NCBI GenBank assembly: GCA_049999765.1
Contig: JBNGIQ010009080.1
Span: 78,664 to 142,663 of the forward strand
DNA from: Phaeoceros laevis
Taxonomy: Eukaryota; Anthocerotophyta; Anthocerotopsida; Notothyladales
Length of the DNA: 64,000 nt
Direction of reading: 5' to 3'
Below, piece by piece: positions 42,192 through 53,474 of this stretch. Under the pieces are notes generated by a model. That model had not been told where the DNA came from. It was given only the letters and a program-made list of their open reading frames with translations, and did not search any database. The translations under genes were made by a program, and so were the position numbers. Positions within the stretch are counted from its first letter, which is position 1; every line of letters starts with the position of its first letter.

Positions 42192-44845
42192 TCAAGTGCT
42201 GTCAGTTTGTGGCTTGCTCATCAACTCCTCAAATCCTTGTAGCCTACACAAACCCACACAGAAACGAATGGTCAGAGTTCTGTTTCCTACCCCGTTCCAA
42301 ATCCTCAGGGTGATCATGCAGAGTTGGTCTTACCGATTTACTAGAGGTGTAGGATTGTACGGGAAAAGTTGCTTTTCATGGAGACGCTGAATGGAGCATT
42401 TCAGCTTGGACATACAAGTCCCTGCCCCTTGCAATGAAAGTACCATCGAGTTCAGCTGTTCCGTGGAATAACTCTCCTGGCTGCTGCTATGAGTTTGGAC
42501 AGCCACTGGGGATGCATACTCCAGAACCTGTGGCCACGTCTCATGAATGAGACTAAGGCTCCTGCAATTCGACCTGTACGATGTTAGACCTTAAGTAGGC
42601 TGAGCCGACCGTTAACACAATTCGAGAGCTGGACAACATACCGCATAACATACTGAAGGCAAAGAGGGCCAGTCTGTTTCGACAGAAGGAAATCCATCAT
42701 GACCGATTCGTCGTAGTTGATCTGTGAGAAAGAAGCAGTCAGCCCCAGAAGATGAGGAAGCTAAACAAATGCATTGTAAGGATCCCGAAGATGAGTACCA
42801 AAGCAAGAAAAGCAAGGTACAGACGTAGAGGGGATATTGCAGAAACTGCACTGGCTGTTTCTTGTGTCACTGGTTCTACCCTGCAGTGACCAGAATGATA
42901 GACTGTGAGCGGACAGCTAGAGAAATGAGTTCCAACATCCCTGCCTCGCGAGGATAGAACTGCAAGCTCCATTGATCAAAACCCAGGGCGGGATAACTAA
43001 CCGACAGTGCTTGAGAAGGGATGCGATATTCATAAGCTGTAGCAGCATCTCCACCAGTAGATCATCCTGTGACACCCACCAGTGGGGAGCAGTGCAATTT
43101 GCTCATTTGCGTTGCACCAGAGACGCTTGTAGCCACAATGGCTACAAAGAACACAGGACTCTGACGAGAGAATCAACCACCCTCTAAAAACTTACAAAAA
43201 ATAGATGCTGGGTAGCACAGAGAAATTGTAGATACCTCCTCAGCAAATAACTCGAGCAGAGATATGCAAAGTCGATTAATTGAGGAAGATGACTCCATGC
43301 CCTTACTCTCATTTCTAGCTGCCTGTAGCTGATCTTCCAACCAGCATTTCAGATCTGCAACCCATTCCTTGGTATTACCCTCCTCATGTTCCCGAGGGCT
43401 CACTTCCAAGCATGCAGGCACCTGGCTTATTTGCAAATCCGCCTTCCTGCTGCCCAAAGAAACTGCTTTGAAAAAAAGAAGTAAACTCCGCCTATGCAAG
43501 TATCCAAGTGACCTGAGCCGATTGTCCACCCCAGATGATTCAGCTACACATGTACTGAAAGGAGATGACGAACAAGACTCTGAAATGTCAATCTCATCGT
43601 GTTCTAATACGGAAGTTCTCAAAATATCTCCAGCATTTAAGCGCAGAGCAGTCATGCACGTTGTGGAAACAGTCTGGTCGACAGCAAACCAGTCAGCAAA
43701 CTTCAGCATGAGTGTCTGCAGAAGAACGAACAAACTTTAGGACGAGGGATTCAACTTCTCATACTTGGATGCTACAAACAGAACATTTAACAACCCAGTG
43801 CTTTTACCAGTAGTTTGTGCCGCAAGAAATATCTGATGGAATGCTTTCCACACGGGTGCTGTTGTGGGGACAAAGCTAGATCTGACAGGGAGGGGATCAG
43901 CAGCTCTATATGTTTGACGGAGATGTACTGTAACTTGTTGTCTTCTGCCAAGCACTGGCTCTTTTGTAAATTGAGACTTCGCATCACAGAGGATAGAAGC
44001 TGCAACCAGGACCCCAAAAGCAGTTCCCGGTCCTTCAGTTCTTCAGAGTGACTGCAGTCGGCAGTCATGCAACGCCTAATAAGATCTGAAACAGTTCCAG
44101 CACCATATAAACCTCCGTCTGTACTCAGACAGACACACACTCTGGATGAAGGCTCCTCCTCATTCAAATGACAACAATCCACCCTTGCAATTTGGCGAAG
44201 CAAGACTCTGTGAAAAGCTGCAATGCATTCGTCTTTCCCCACCACGTTCTTCAGCAAGTACCTCAGAAGTTCTAGCATGCCGGTGGTAGCAGTCCAGCTG
44301 ACGGACCGTACAGGTGTGCCTGACTGTGAACATTCATTCCCTTTTACCATTTCTCCGCTGTTGGTAAACTCATCAGTCAACATAGAGGAAGCACTCGGGC
44401 AAAAGGCATGGTGGGCTGACATTGCTGACCCTGACAGCCAGACCTTAACAGCATCCCACAGACGTTCAACAAGGGTTGTCCACGCCCATGTCTGCACCAA
44501 GATAGAGGTGTATAAGAATAGAAGCTCTTTACACGCTCAAGGGAGGCCTGCTATGTCGGATTCCAACTTCAAGCCGTTTTACTGCAGACACAAAGGGATA
44601 GTGCTTACGGACGACTCCAGATAGTTGCCCAGAAGTGAAAGAACCCTCTTTGAGGAATGACGAACATATTTGTCCTCCGATGCAAACAACTCGATCTGTC
44701 AACACAAGCAGACGAAACAAGCAAGGCATTTTAGGCTGAACAGTTCTCAGTCGCCACCAGTGAGATAGCATTACCCTCTCCTTACCAGAGTGCCGACACC
44801 AGATTCCCAGTCTGATAGATTAGACATTGGGAAATTTTGGGCCAT
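42192..44845 (-). CDS. LINES-homologue-like protein
   Basis: Predicted 579-aa protein. Exons on the minus strand: 44845-44786, 44695-44609, 44491-43808, 43715-43236, 43066-42998, 42721-42642, 42561-42334, 42243-42192; the sum is a multiple of three. Hallmarks of the plant/animal Lines (LINS1) family are IELFASEDKYVRHSSKRVLS near the N-terminus, LHRRSLLLFFKAVSLG, then DDLLVEMLLQLM, NYDESVMMDFLLSKQTGPLC and the terminal LFPYNPTPLVNRLQGFEELM. The molecular role of the family is poorly known. I chose the start because an in-frame TGA lies just upstream; an earlier exon is possible. The donor after exon 5 (TTA|GTTATC) is weak but is the only phase-0 choice. Confidence 0.75.
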
Positions 44846-45354
44846 AGGAATCCGAACTGGACCCGCTCTGTTTCAACCTACACAACGCGACAATGATACG
44901 AGGGTGTTACATTTTCGGCACCAACCGGGTGCGGCACTCTATTTGTTGGCATTGCTCCTCAACTTCCTCGGGCATCCGTAGTTTTTTTTGTTGATTTCCG
45001 CAACTGATTGCCACAAATGACCAGGGCGTGTGCAACCGTGCATCAGCGAGGCACTGGTGGCTAACACGCATATGGCACATCTGTTGAAACGGAGCCATGT
45101 TATGCTTGTATTAACGGACGCACGGAGCTTGTCCTGTGAGAAAGGGACATGCTCATTCAGAGGTTCAACGTAAGCCAACGAGCCTTTCATCAGCCCTCTT
45201 GGACGAGGTACGGTAAGGCGGCAGCAGCCAGGATGGATAGAAGAATCTGATGAGGATGTGAATTTGTCACTCTCTGGGGATAAGGTGTTCTGCGCAAGCT
45301 TGATCCGACGCGACTTCCGGACGGGAGAATAGTCATCTGCGAGACGTCTATGCA
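44846..45354. other. intergenic between E-type PPR and LINES-like genes
   Basis: A minus-strand open frame (45355-44939) follows directly after the PPR stop but starts with GTG and has no ATG near its start. I treat it as flank; a non-annotated upstream exon of the LINES-like gene cannot be excluded. Confidence 0.4.
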
Positions 45355-48240
45355 CTACTTGAGCTCCATGTTCACCTTACCTACGAGGTCGTAGAGCTGC
45401 TTCGTTTGTGGATGATCCTCACAGTCCCCCGCCAGAAATGTGTGAACCTCCTGTTGAAGCTCCATCCAGCTCTGGCCAGGATTCTTCAGTGCACCTGCTC
45501 TCTGTCTCAACTCATGGATCTCCAATGCGTGGTCCCACAGGCCCACATCAGAATAGATGTGGGACATTAAAACATATGCAGCAGTGCAATTTGGTTGTAG
45601 ACGTACTGCAGAATCGAAGGCCTCTTTTCCCAGCACTACCTTGCGGTGCTTCCTACATGCGGCCAAGAGACACAACCACAAGGCCATATCTGGCTGCACT
45701 GGCAGTGCTGACATCAAATCTTTCACCCTGTTGAAGTGCCCTGCACCCCCAAGGAGGTCTACCATGGTGGCGTAATGCTCAATCCGAGGAGTTAGATTAT
45801 GGTCTTTTGTCATAGACTCGAAGTACTCAATTCCCTTGTCCACGAGGCCAGCATGAGTGCATGCAGAGAGAAGTGAAAGGAATGTGACTGTGTTGGGCTC
45901 TATACCTGCCAGCAGCATTTCCTCGTAGCACTGCAGACTTGCTAGGAAGTTACCTTCTCGAGCATAACCAGCAATTAGTGCAGTCCATGAGACTACATCA
46001 GGCCGCGCCAGTGCATCAAACACAGTCTGGGCATCCACCATGCTTGCACATCTCCCATATGCATGTATAAGGGAGTTTGCCAGAATATAACTTAACCTCT
46101 TGCCAGAAGAAACAAGGCCGTGATGTATCTGCCTGCAGGTACCCAAGCCTCCCGTGGTGCTGCACACCTGCAAGATGCACCCAAGTGTAACCTCATCTGG
46201 TTTTACACCTTCATCTAGCATTTGCTTGTACAACTGCAAAGCCTTTTCTTTTTGTCCCTGTTCAACAAACGCTGACAGCATAGCAGTCCACGCCACCACA
46301 TTATGGTGGCACAACCCATCAAACACATTGACCGCATCCAGAATGCTGCCACACTTACCATACATACTCACAAGCGTGCTACCAATGAAGATGTTCCAAT
46401 GATAGCCCTTCCACTGAGCTTCATTATGTATCGCCTTACCCTTCTTCAAAGACTTGACTTTTACCGACTGCCAATGCCCTACTCCATCCTCTTTGTCTGC
46501 AAGCATGCCACATGCTTGGAGCACAGTCACAAAAGTCCGAACATCTGAGCTCATACCTTCCTTTTTCATTTGGTCATACAGCTGCAAAGCCCTCTCTGGT
46601 TGGCCGTGGAGGGCATATGCTGTAAGCATTGCATTCCATGACACTACATTCCGTGAGGACAACCCATCAAACACCCTCTGAGCATCCATTATGCATCCAC
46701 ATTTCCCATACGCACTAATTAGAGAGCTACCAACAAAGACATCAGAGTCGTAGTTTTTCCTCTTTGCGTCAGCATGTATTTCCCTCGCTTTCTCCAGCAT
46801 ATTTCTTCTGGTCCATTCCCCACCCACGGCATGTTCCTCTTTTTCTCCAATCATGCCAATAGCTTGGAGTGCATTTACCAAAGTCCGATCATCTGGTCTT
46901 AAACCTTTCTCTCGCATTTGTTCATACATCTGCAAAGCTTTCTCTGGCTGGTTCTGCTGAGCATACACCCCAAGCATAGCATTCCAGGAGACGACATTCT
47001 GCTGGCACAATCTGTCAAAAACGTCGCGTGCATCACTGATCCTACCACACTTTCCATACATACTTATAAGGGTGTTGCCAACAAAAACATCAGAATCATA
47101 ACCTTTCAAACGAGCGTAAGCATGTAGTTCCCTTCCCCTTTCAAGAGATTTCTTTACTTCAGTCATCTGCCCATCCACCACACGACCTTCCTTTTCTGCA
47201 AGCATTCCACATGCTTGAAGTGTACTCACAAATGTCCTATCATTTGGACTTACATCTTCTTCACGCATGTGATCATACAGTTGCAAAGACTTCTCTGCTT
47301 TTGCATGCTGGACATATGCTCCGATCATAACGTTCCATAAGACAACGTCACGATGTGACAATCCATCAAACACATGCTGTGCATCCACAAGGCTCCCACA
47401 CTTCGCATACATCTCGACCAAACACGTCCCCACAAACAAATTAGATTCACACCCATGTTTCAAAGCTTCGGCATGAATGCTCTTGCCCTCTTCCAGGTCA
47501 GAAAGGCTACCACAAGCTTTGAGTAAGCTAACAAAGATGTAGTTATTTGGCTTCAAACCTTCCTCTCGCATGCATTGATACATTTTCAGCGCCTCCTGAC
47601 CCCGTCCGGCCATCGTGTACCCCGAAATCACAGCTTTCCAAGCAAAAACTGTGCGGCATGGCAAGCTGTAAAATACCTGAAGTGCATCACGAAGGCCACC
47701 GCATATCACCAAAGTGCTAACCAATTGCTCACCAAGAAACTTGGTGCAATCCAACCCATACTTGCTCATATGATGATGCACTTGCTTGGCCTGAGGAAGG
47801 GCTTTCCTTCTGGTGCAGGCCTTTAAGAGGGAACTATACACACTCCCAGGTGGATGGGTTCGGTGCTGTTCCATATGTAGCAAGACATCAAGCGCCTTGT
47901 CCAGCTGTCCCTCTTGGCAGAGACTCTGAATTTCGTTACCCAGCCGGTGACACAAGCTACTCCCAATGGATTTACTACCCTCCAGGCCACTCTGTGGCTG
48001 GGGGTCCACAGTGGCTAGCCGAGAATCTCGATATCCTGCCTTGTGCACTCCGTTGTCGCACCATAGTGAGGAGCTCTTGAGGTGGCTCTCCAAAAGCTGC
48101 TCCTGTCTGCAGCCACCGGGTTCCGAATTACTGGAACGAGGATTGCAAGTCCCCCGCAATGAATTATTGAAACACCAGAAACCTCCCAATTTTGCCCTGA
48201 GAGCGCGGTACGATCGCGCATATAGCAAGACAACAGCCAT
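45355..48240 (-). CDS. PLS/E-type pentatricopeptide-repeat protein (paralogue)
   Basis: Intronless 961-aa PPR protein, closely related to the one at 18651-21944: both begin their arrays with a matching LCxEGQLDxALD unit and both end in GALKxPGxxW followed by an HTF.xGD block. S-motifs such as LISMYGKCGRISDARDVFDR, L-motifs such as VVSWNAMLGVYAQQNQPEKA and P-motifs such as RPDDRTLVNALQAIGM alternate. Three units carry the same type of charged insert as the paralogue (for example LAEKEGRVVDGQMTEVKKSL). The E-type C-terminus stops before any DYW domain, so if it is an editing factor it would need a deaminase in trans. Likely organelle-targeted. Divergent from the mL46 gene, 303 bp away. Confidence 0.95.
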   Translation of the reverse strand: MAVVLLYARSYRALRAKLGGFWCFNNSLRGTCNPRSSNSEPGGCRQEQLLESHLKSSSLWCDNGVHKAGYRDSRLATVDPQPQSGLEGSKSIGSSLCHRLGNEIQSLCQEGQLDKALDVLLHMEQHRTHPPGSVYSSLLKACTRRKALPQAKQVHHHMSKYGLDCTKFLGEQLVSTLVICGGLRDALQVFYSLPCRTVFAWKAVISGYTMAGRGQEALKMYQCMREEGLKPNNYIFVSLLKACGSLSDLEEGKSIHAEALKHGCESNLFVGTCLVEMYAKCGSLVDAQHVFDGLSHRDVVLWNVMIGAYVQHAKAEKSLQLYDHMREEDVSPNDRTFVSTLQACGMLAEKEGRVVDGQMTEVKKSLERGRELHAYARLKGYDSDVFVGNTLISMYGKCGRISDARDVFDRLCQQNVVSWNAMLGVYAQQNQPEKALQMYEQMREKGLRPDDRTLVNALQAIGMIGEKEEHAVGGEWTRRNMLEKAREIHADAKRKNYDSDVFVGSSLISAYGKCGCIMDAQRVFDGLSSRNVVSWNAMLTAYALHGQPERALQLYDQMKKEGMSSDVRTFVTVLQACGMLADKEDGVGHWQSVKVKSLKKGKAIHNEAQWKGYHWNIFIGSTLVSMYGKCGSILDAVNVFDGLCHHNVVAWTAMLSAFVEQGQKEKALQLYKQMLDEGVKPDEVTLGCILQVCSTTGGLGTCRQIHHGLVSSGKRLSYILANSLIHAYGRCASMVDAQTVFDALARPDVVSWTALIAGYAREGNFLASLQCYEEMLLAGIEPNTVTFLSLLSACTHAGLVDKGIEYFESMTKDHNLTPRIEHYATMVDLLGGAGHFNRVKDLMSALPVQPDMALWLCLLAACRKHRKVVLGKEAFDSAVRLQPNCTAAYVLMSHIYSDVGLWDHALEIHELRQRAGALKNPGQSWMELQQEVHTFLAGDCEDHPQTKQLYDLVGKVNMELK

Positions 48241-48543
48241 ACACCAACCTTCTCAGGCTCAAGGTTGGATCCAACTGCACTGCAGTGCAGCTGGATCTGA
48301 CAACAATCGCTCAAAAGAATTGGCTTTATACTTGCAGCGGTCAGTGTCCCCGATCTCGACATGGTTCGCTGGACAAGGTCCTCCTGCGGCATCAAACAGG
48401 AGCTTGTTGGGTTGCTGTTACCGACGCGAGTGAGATAGAGGTTTCAGTCTGAGAAGGGTTTTTGGAAGGTTTTACGGAGTGAAACAATCGAGCAGCATGC
48501 GCTCGACAGCGCGAGGGCTCTGGTGTTGTGCCCGCGCATCTAG

Positions 48544-49911
48544 ATGCGAGTCTGCGTGTGGACATCAGAAGCATTGGGACTCAGCTCTTACCTTGGTAAA
48601 CGCTCTCTGATGATTGGGTCGCTTTCCAAACTTGTTTCATGTCGGCTGATCACAGGATGCGTGCACCAGGATGAGGCATGGATAGGATTGAAAAGGGCAA
48701 TGTCTTCTGCGGCAGCCGATGGGGAACGATCGAGGGCCGGACGTCAGGCGGTGACTGGGAAAACAGACAAGATAGTGGCTGCAGTGGTTTTGGAGAGGCT
48801 TCCTGTGGTTTTGCCAGACCTTCCCAAGCCTGTGGCTGAATTTAAGAGCTACTCGTAAGCTACCAATATTTATCCTAGGTTCTGTCTGACAATGTGCTTC
48901 CATCGCTGGTCTAGAGGCGTAGGGATCCTAGTAATTCTCCCGACACCAGTTTTTCGCAATTATCCTGCTTGCAGGTTTGCTTGGAGACAACAGTACCGAC
49001 GACACTATCCAGATGCATTTCTGAATGCTTCTTCGAGCAAGTGAGTGGTTTCACAATTACAGGATTCCATTTCCTTCCAGCTTCTATTCCTTTTCTTTGG
49101 CACGAGATTTTGGAAGTCTATTCAGAACCTGCTTATCATAGTTCTACGGTGGCTTGTTCAAGGCAGGGAAGATGATGGGGGAAATGTCCCGTTTGAACCA
49201 GCTCCCAGGATCACTGAAGCAGACGCTAGAGACAACCGAAGGTGATTACGTTTTGCGATTACTGACCTCTTTAGAGATCCAAATTTGGTTTAATGTCTCA
49301 TGCAGCCTTTTCTTCTGATCCAGGTCCTTGCTTAGAGGGTTGGATCACCGGCTATACCTTATTTTGCATGGGTTTCCTTTCGGTAGCCCCAGGGATAAGC
49401 CCGTCTGGCATTTTCCCGAGAAGCAATACACGCAGGAGGAGACATTAAGAGTGGTAAGGTTCTGTTCATCAAGTGTTGTGTTAAGCACCTGGTGTTTAAC
49501 CTCCAAGCCTCACTACTGTCATGTTGCTCCCAGTGTGCAGAATCTGCTCTCACGTCGTTTGTAGATAACCCGGCCAATGACCTATACTTCGTTGGCAACG
49601 CACCCATTGGCCATATTCAAAAGCATTGCCTACAACCTGGTGCTCCAGTCCCGGTCTTCAAGGTACAATCACCGGCTGCCTGTCTTGTAGTTCTTTAAAT
49701 GTTGTGAGAGAGAAGAATTGGACTTGCTGCTCTAGCGATTGACATGTTTCGATTTTTTCAGAGATTCTTCTTCAAATCTCAATTCATTGGCAGCAAAGTT
49801 AACCTAGGTCAGGGCAAGCACAAGGACTATGCCTGGGTGTCCAAGAAAGAGCTTTTAGACTACCTAGAGGAGCCGGACAAGGATTTCATGAAGAAGTTAC
49901 TAGCTGACTGA
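48544..49911 (+). CDS. mitochondrial large-ribosomal-subunit protein mL46
   Basis: Predicted 286-aa protein of the Nudix fold, a component of the mitoribosome large subunit. Exons: 48544-48854, 48975-49040, 49167-49241, 49324-49453, 49534-49662, 49762-49911. Family landmarks in order: IVAAVVLERLPVVLPDLPKP, FAWRQQYRRHYPDAFL, PAPRITEADARDNRRSL, RLYLILHG, DKPVWHFPEKQYTQEETLRV, CAESAL, YFVGNAPIGH, RFFFKSQFI and DYAWVSKKELLDYLEE. The Nudix box itself is degenerate, as is usual for mL46. The first 60 residues look like a mitochondrial presequence; ATGs at 48544 and 48610 are both possible starts. Confidence 0.93.
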
Positions 49912-50939
49912 TGAAGCTCGTTTTTGAGCATCAAGTCCTGGTCAGCAGGGATGCCAATATTTGATACGGACGGCTTAGGGTATGGGAGGATCGTATTTGA
50001 TTCACTCGACCCGAAGATGCGCTCTAAGCAGGAACTTTCCGCAACTTCCTCAGTTTGGCCATCTGGTGCTTCATGGCATTTATTTGGCATAGTAGCATAC
50101 TGTAGCGAGTGAAGTGATAGCTGTGTGCCGGAGTCCTTCGCTCTGTCCGTAAGGGTCCCTTAGATCAATGCACAGCCTAGGATATGTTAACTAGCATAGA
50201 CGCTACTAATCTCTTGCTCAAGCCATCCCGCTCGGAAATCAAGCAGTGAACACAATGTGAGTTATCTACAAAAGCTACCGACCGTAGGAACTTCATCCAC
50301 AGGAGGAGGAATGTACACGGAAGTGTACACCCCTCGCAATGGTAGTTTGAGATGGGATCCTCGAACCTCTTACTGCAAAAGCACCTTTGTGCTTCATTTC
50401 CACCATCAGGTGAAAGGTGTACCATACACTCATCGCTAGCGATGACTGCGAGAGGTGCTGTAACTAACTTTCTGAGGACACGTCCGGATGCTCTGCACCT
50501 CCGCACTTTCTATTCTGGATCTTCGCCGACGGCTGCAGAAGGCTAAGAATGGCAAAAGTCAACAAGTAGAGATCAGCCTGAGGGATTGCAGCATTAGCTG
50601 CCTCGGAGACTAAAGTCCCGCCTAATTAGCCCAAGACGCCGCATTACCCAGCCTTTGTGATCAGGTTTGACAGCTTCAAGGCTCGGTGCAATCATTATTC
50701 TATCCACTTTCCAGCGCACATTAAGGAGGACACAGTGTCCTCAGATTTCTGGGGGCAATGGTGGAAGCCGTGGGAGGAGCTTCCCTGCTTCTCTCTCTTA
50801 TGGTGAGCCGTCTACATTCAGACCAGCTACTGCTATGTAAAGCTTCCCGGTGCTGGGCCCGGCTGTTAAGGCTCCGGTTCCTTGAATTGGCCTTCACCTC
50901 CTGACTCGTGTGTGCATCAGTGTGTTCAGTTTGGCGGCG
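49912..50939. other. intergenic upstream of the haloperoxidase-like gene
   Basis: No exon supported. The minus-strand open frame 50506-50177 has no recognised similarity. Confidence 0.45.
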
Positions 50940-52743
50940 ATGAATACGAAGCATGGCCTAGTTGGGAGGCTGTGGTTGCTGCCTGCAGCTGCTGCGCTGC
51001 TGCTGGTAGTTGCCGTCTCCGTGGTGGATGGAATAACAGACAATGTCATCACCCAGTGGAATGCTCAAGCCCAGCGGGTAGTGGGAAGCTTTGCTGCTGT
51101 TGCTGCTGATTCTGTTGTTGGTTCGCTGGGGCTGTACTGAACTGCACAATGTGGTGTTTTGTTTGAAGCTTGCTCGGGAGCGCGGGATACCAAGCCAGAT
51201 CGCAGCCCGGAATGCTGCTTTGTTGCACCTGTCGCAGTACAAGGCGCTCCAGTTGGCCTACAAGACGGGCGTGAAACACCCTGAGGCAGCTGCTGCGTAC
51301 GCTGGCCATTTCATACTCACAGAGTGAGGCTCGGCTTTGGCTTTGCTCGTTTCGACTTGGTAGTGTAGGTGAGAGAGCATGTCGAAATTGACAACGCACT
51401 CGGGGCTCATCTGTGCTCATTGGTGCCCATCTGTAATAGGCTAAACCCGGCTCTGCAGTCACCGCGCTTCGATGGTGTGCTTGCCAAGCAGATCCTTCCT
51501 TTGAAGCTGTCCAAAGGGGAGGATGCCGCCATTAGGAAAATCGCTTTGGCCTACGCCGTCCCTCTCGTCAAAGAAAGGTAATCCATTCAACAGTGCACCA
51601 CCTCACTCTGTGAAGGCAAGAGTGCAGCAAGGGTTTGAAGAGTGGTGTGATTTTCTGCTCTCTGTGCAGGTCTTTTGATGGAAGTCAGATATGGGTCCCG
51701 TTTGAGCCTTCTCCTCCAGGGGGCCCAGCAGGGAAGTACCAGTTCACTCCCAACCAGACTTTCTCCATCTACCCTCAGCTGGCCACCACCAAGCCCTTTG
51801 TGATCAAGTCTGCCAAGCGCTACGACGTCTACGGTGGCCCACCCGAGGTTCCCAGTGACCAGTACGACGAACAGTACAAGATTTCAGTGAAAGTTGGCGA
51901 CGCAGGCTCAGCATTCCAAATACAGGAATTCAAGGACACCGCCAGATTCTGGGAGGATGGAGCCAGTAAGCATGATTTTCCTGTTTCTCCAATTTTTCGT
52001 TTATATGCATGCCGTGGTGGATGACTGATCATGCTTGGAATCGGGTGCAGACACATCACAAGTGTCTGGGCACTTGTTCAACGTCAGTCTTGCTGCAGTA
52101 GGCAACGATCTCTCGCTGAAGGAGACAGCCAAGCTGTTCGCAGTCTATGCTGTGGCCAGCTACGATGCTTCTATTGCGACCTGGTACCAGAAGTACAAGT
52201 ACCTCTTCTGGAGGCCCATCACGGCTATTAGGTAATCTCTTCCTCTCTGCTGGTGGCATCACTTGCGTTGTGGCCCTGTCCATATAGTCCTGCAGGAGTA
52301 TATCATGGTGTACATACGTGTCTGTTCATCAGGCAAGGAGACAAAAGCCACAAGCCAAATGCGTTGTTCACCCCGCTGCTGAACACCCCTCCTCATCCCG
52401 AGTACCCCAGTGGGCACAGTTCTGTTGCTGGAGCTTATGCTTCTGTGGTGGCCAAGTTTCTGGGCAAAGCTCCTTCCAGTAAAACAACCAAGCCCTTCCA
52501 GGTGGCCACCGAGTCCTACTTGCTGCCTTCGCGCACCTACAAGACCATTGACGGTCCTGCCAAGGACATTGTAATCAGCAGGTACAGGTTAACCTATTCA
52601 TGTTCTGGACAGTTGTTTGCCAAGTGTACAGGCCCTGGGATCAGGGCTCAGCAGCCAGGCAAGGTTTTGCTGATGCATATGTTGTGGCAGGGTTTACGGA
52701 GGCATACATTTCCAAGTATCCAGTGAAGTTGGGTACAAGTTAG
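50940..52743 (+). CDS. vanadium-dependent haloperoxidase-like secreted protein (PAP2 superfamily)
   Basis: Predicted 422-aa protein. Exons: 50940-51077, 51169-51323, 51440-51577, 51670-51965, 52051-52231, 52333-52581, 52632-52743. A signal peptide is clear (residues 9-29, leucine/alanine core). The body fits the bacterial-type vanadium haloperoxidase layout: VITQWNAQAQR, ARNAALLHLSQYKA, WVPFEPSPPGGPAGKY, TARFWEDGA, then active-site KYLFWRPITAIR (Lys and Arg phosphate or vanadate contacts) and PEYPSGHSSVAGAY (Arg-to-His motif of the PAP2 core, with the acid-base His). The usual last motif, an SR..GIH segment whose His binds vanadate, is not present: the last exon reads SRPWDQGSAARQGFADAYVV instead. 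So activity as a haloperoxidase is doubtful; a phosphatase-like or lost function is possible, as is a model error at the last junction. Confidence 0.86.
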
Positions 52744-53474
52744 GGGTAGAGGTGAGCCATGCTCTCACCACGTCGATGATTCTCCTCTCTTGTCCTCATG
52801 GCCCCCACTGTCCACCATCTTCGATGAATGCTGCTCAAATGATCCCACTCTCTGCTAAGCATTCTTCATTTGCATCTGAATGTGCCCGTGGATGGAGCAG
52901 GTTGGAGATTACGTCTGGGAAAATTTCGTCAAGACCTTTGGTGATCTATAAGGGAGATGTAGAGAATGGTGTGAAAAAATGCTCACACGCATTTGAGATG
53001 AAGCATGTGCATTGGAAATTCAATAAAACACTGTCTATTACACTCGTGCCCAGGATCTGAAGAGTCTGTACCGTTGTAGCTTGCAAACCAACGTGCTCTG
53101 GGCAGCTTTTAGTAGAGGGTTCAACTGATGCCGCGCACCATAGCAGCACACTCTCCCATAAGAGGAAGTTGTTTATGGTGGTGATAGGTGAAAAGTTGAA
53201 AACCGCAATACGGATTTTAACCATTGTTTATCGAGCTTTTAGGGTGAAGGCCATGCATGTACACTCAGTCGGGGCCCAGGGGGGACCTTCGGTCCCCTTT
53301 GGCAAAATTCAAATAGGTTTGAATTTGCGAGGAAAGGACCGTTGGCCTTGGTCCGTTGCTCAAAAGGCAAAGCCTGCCCTCTTCCCCGCCCATTCTACCG
53401 TCCTCTTCCAAGCCGTCTGCTCACGGAAGCATTCTCGTGAGACCTCTCTCATTCCTTGCGGCTTCTTTCCTACC
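52744..53474. other. 3' flank of the haloperoxidase-like gene and 5' flank of HMG gene
   Basis: A polyadenylation-like CAATAAAAC occurs near 53020. The part after about 53250 is GC-richer and probably the promoter and leader of the next gene. Confidence 0.45.

Noticed and set aside
44939-45355. 139-codon minus-strand frame after the PPR stop
   Set aside because: It starts with GTG, has no ATG near its start and no recognised similarity.
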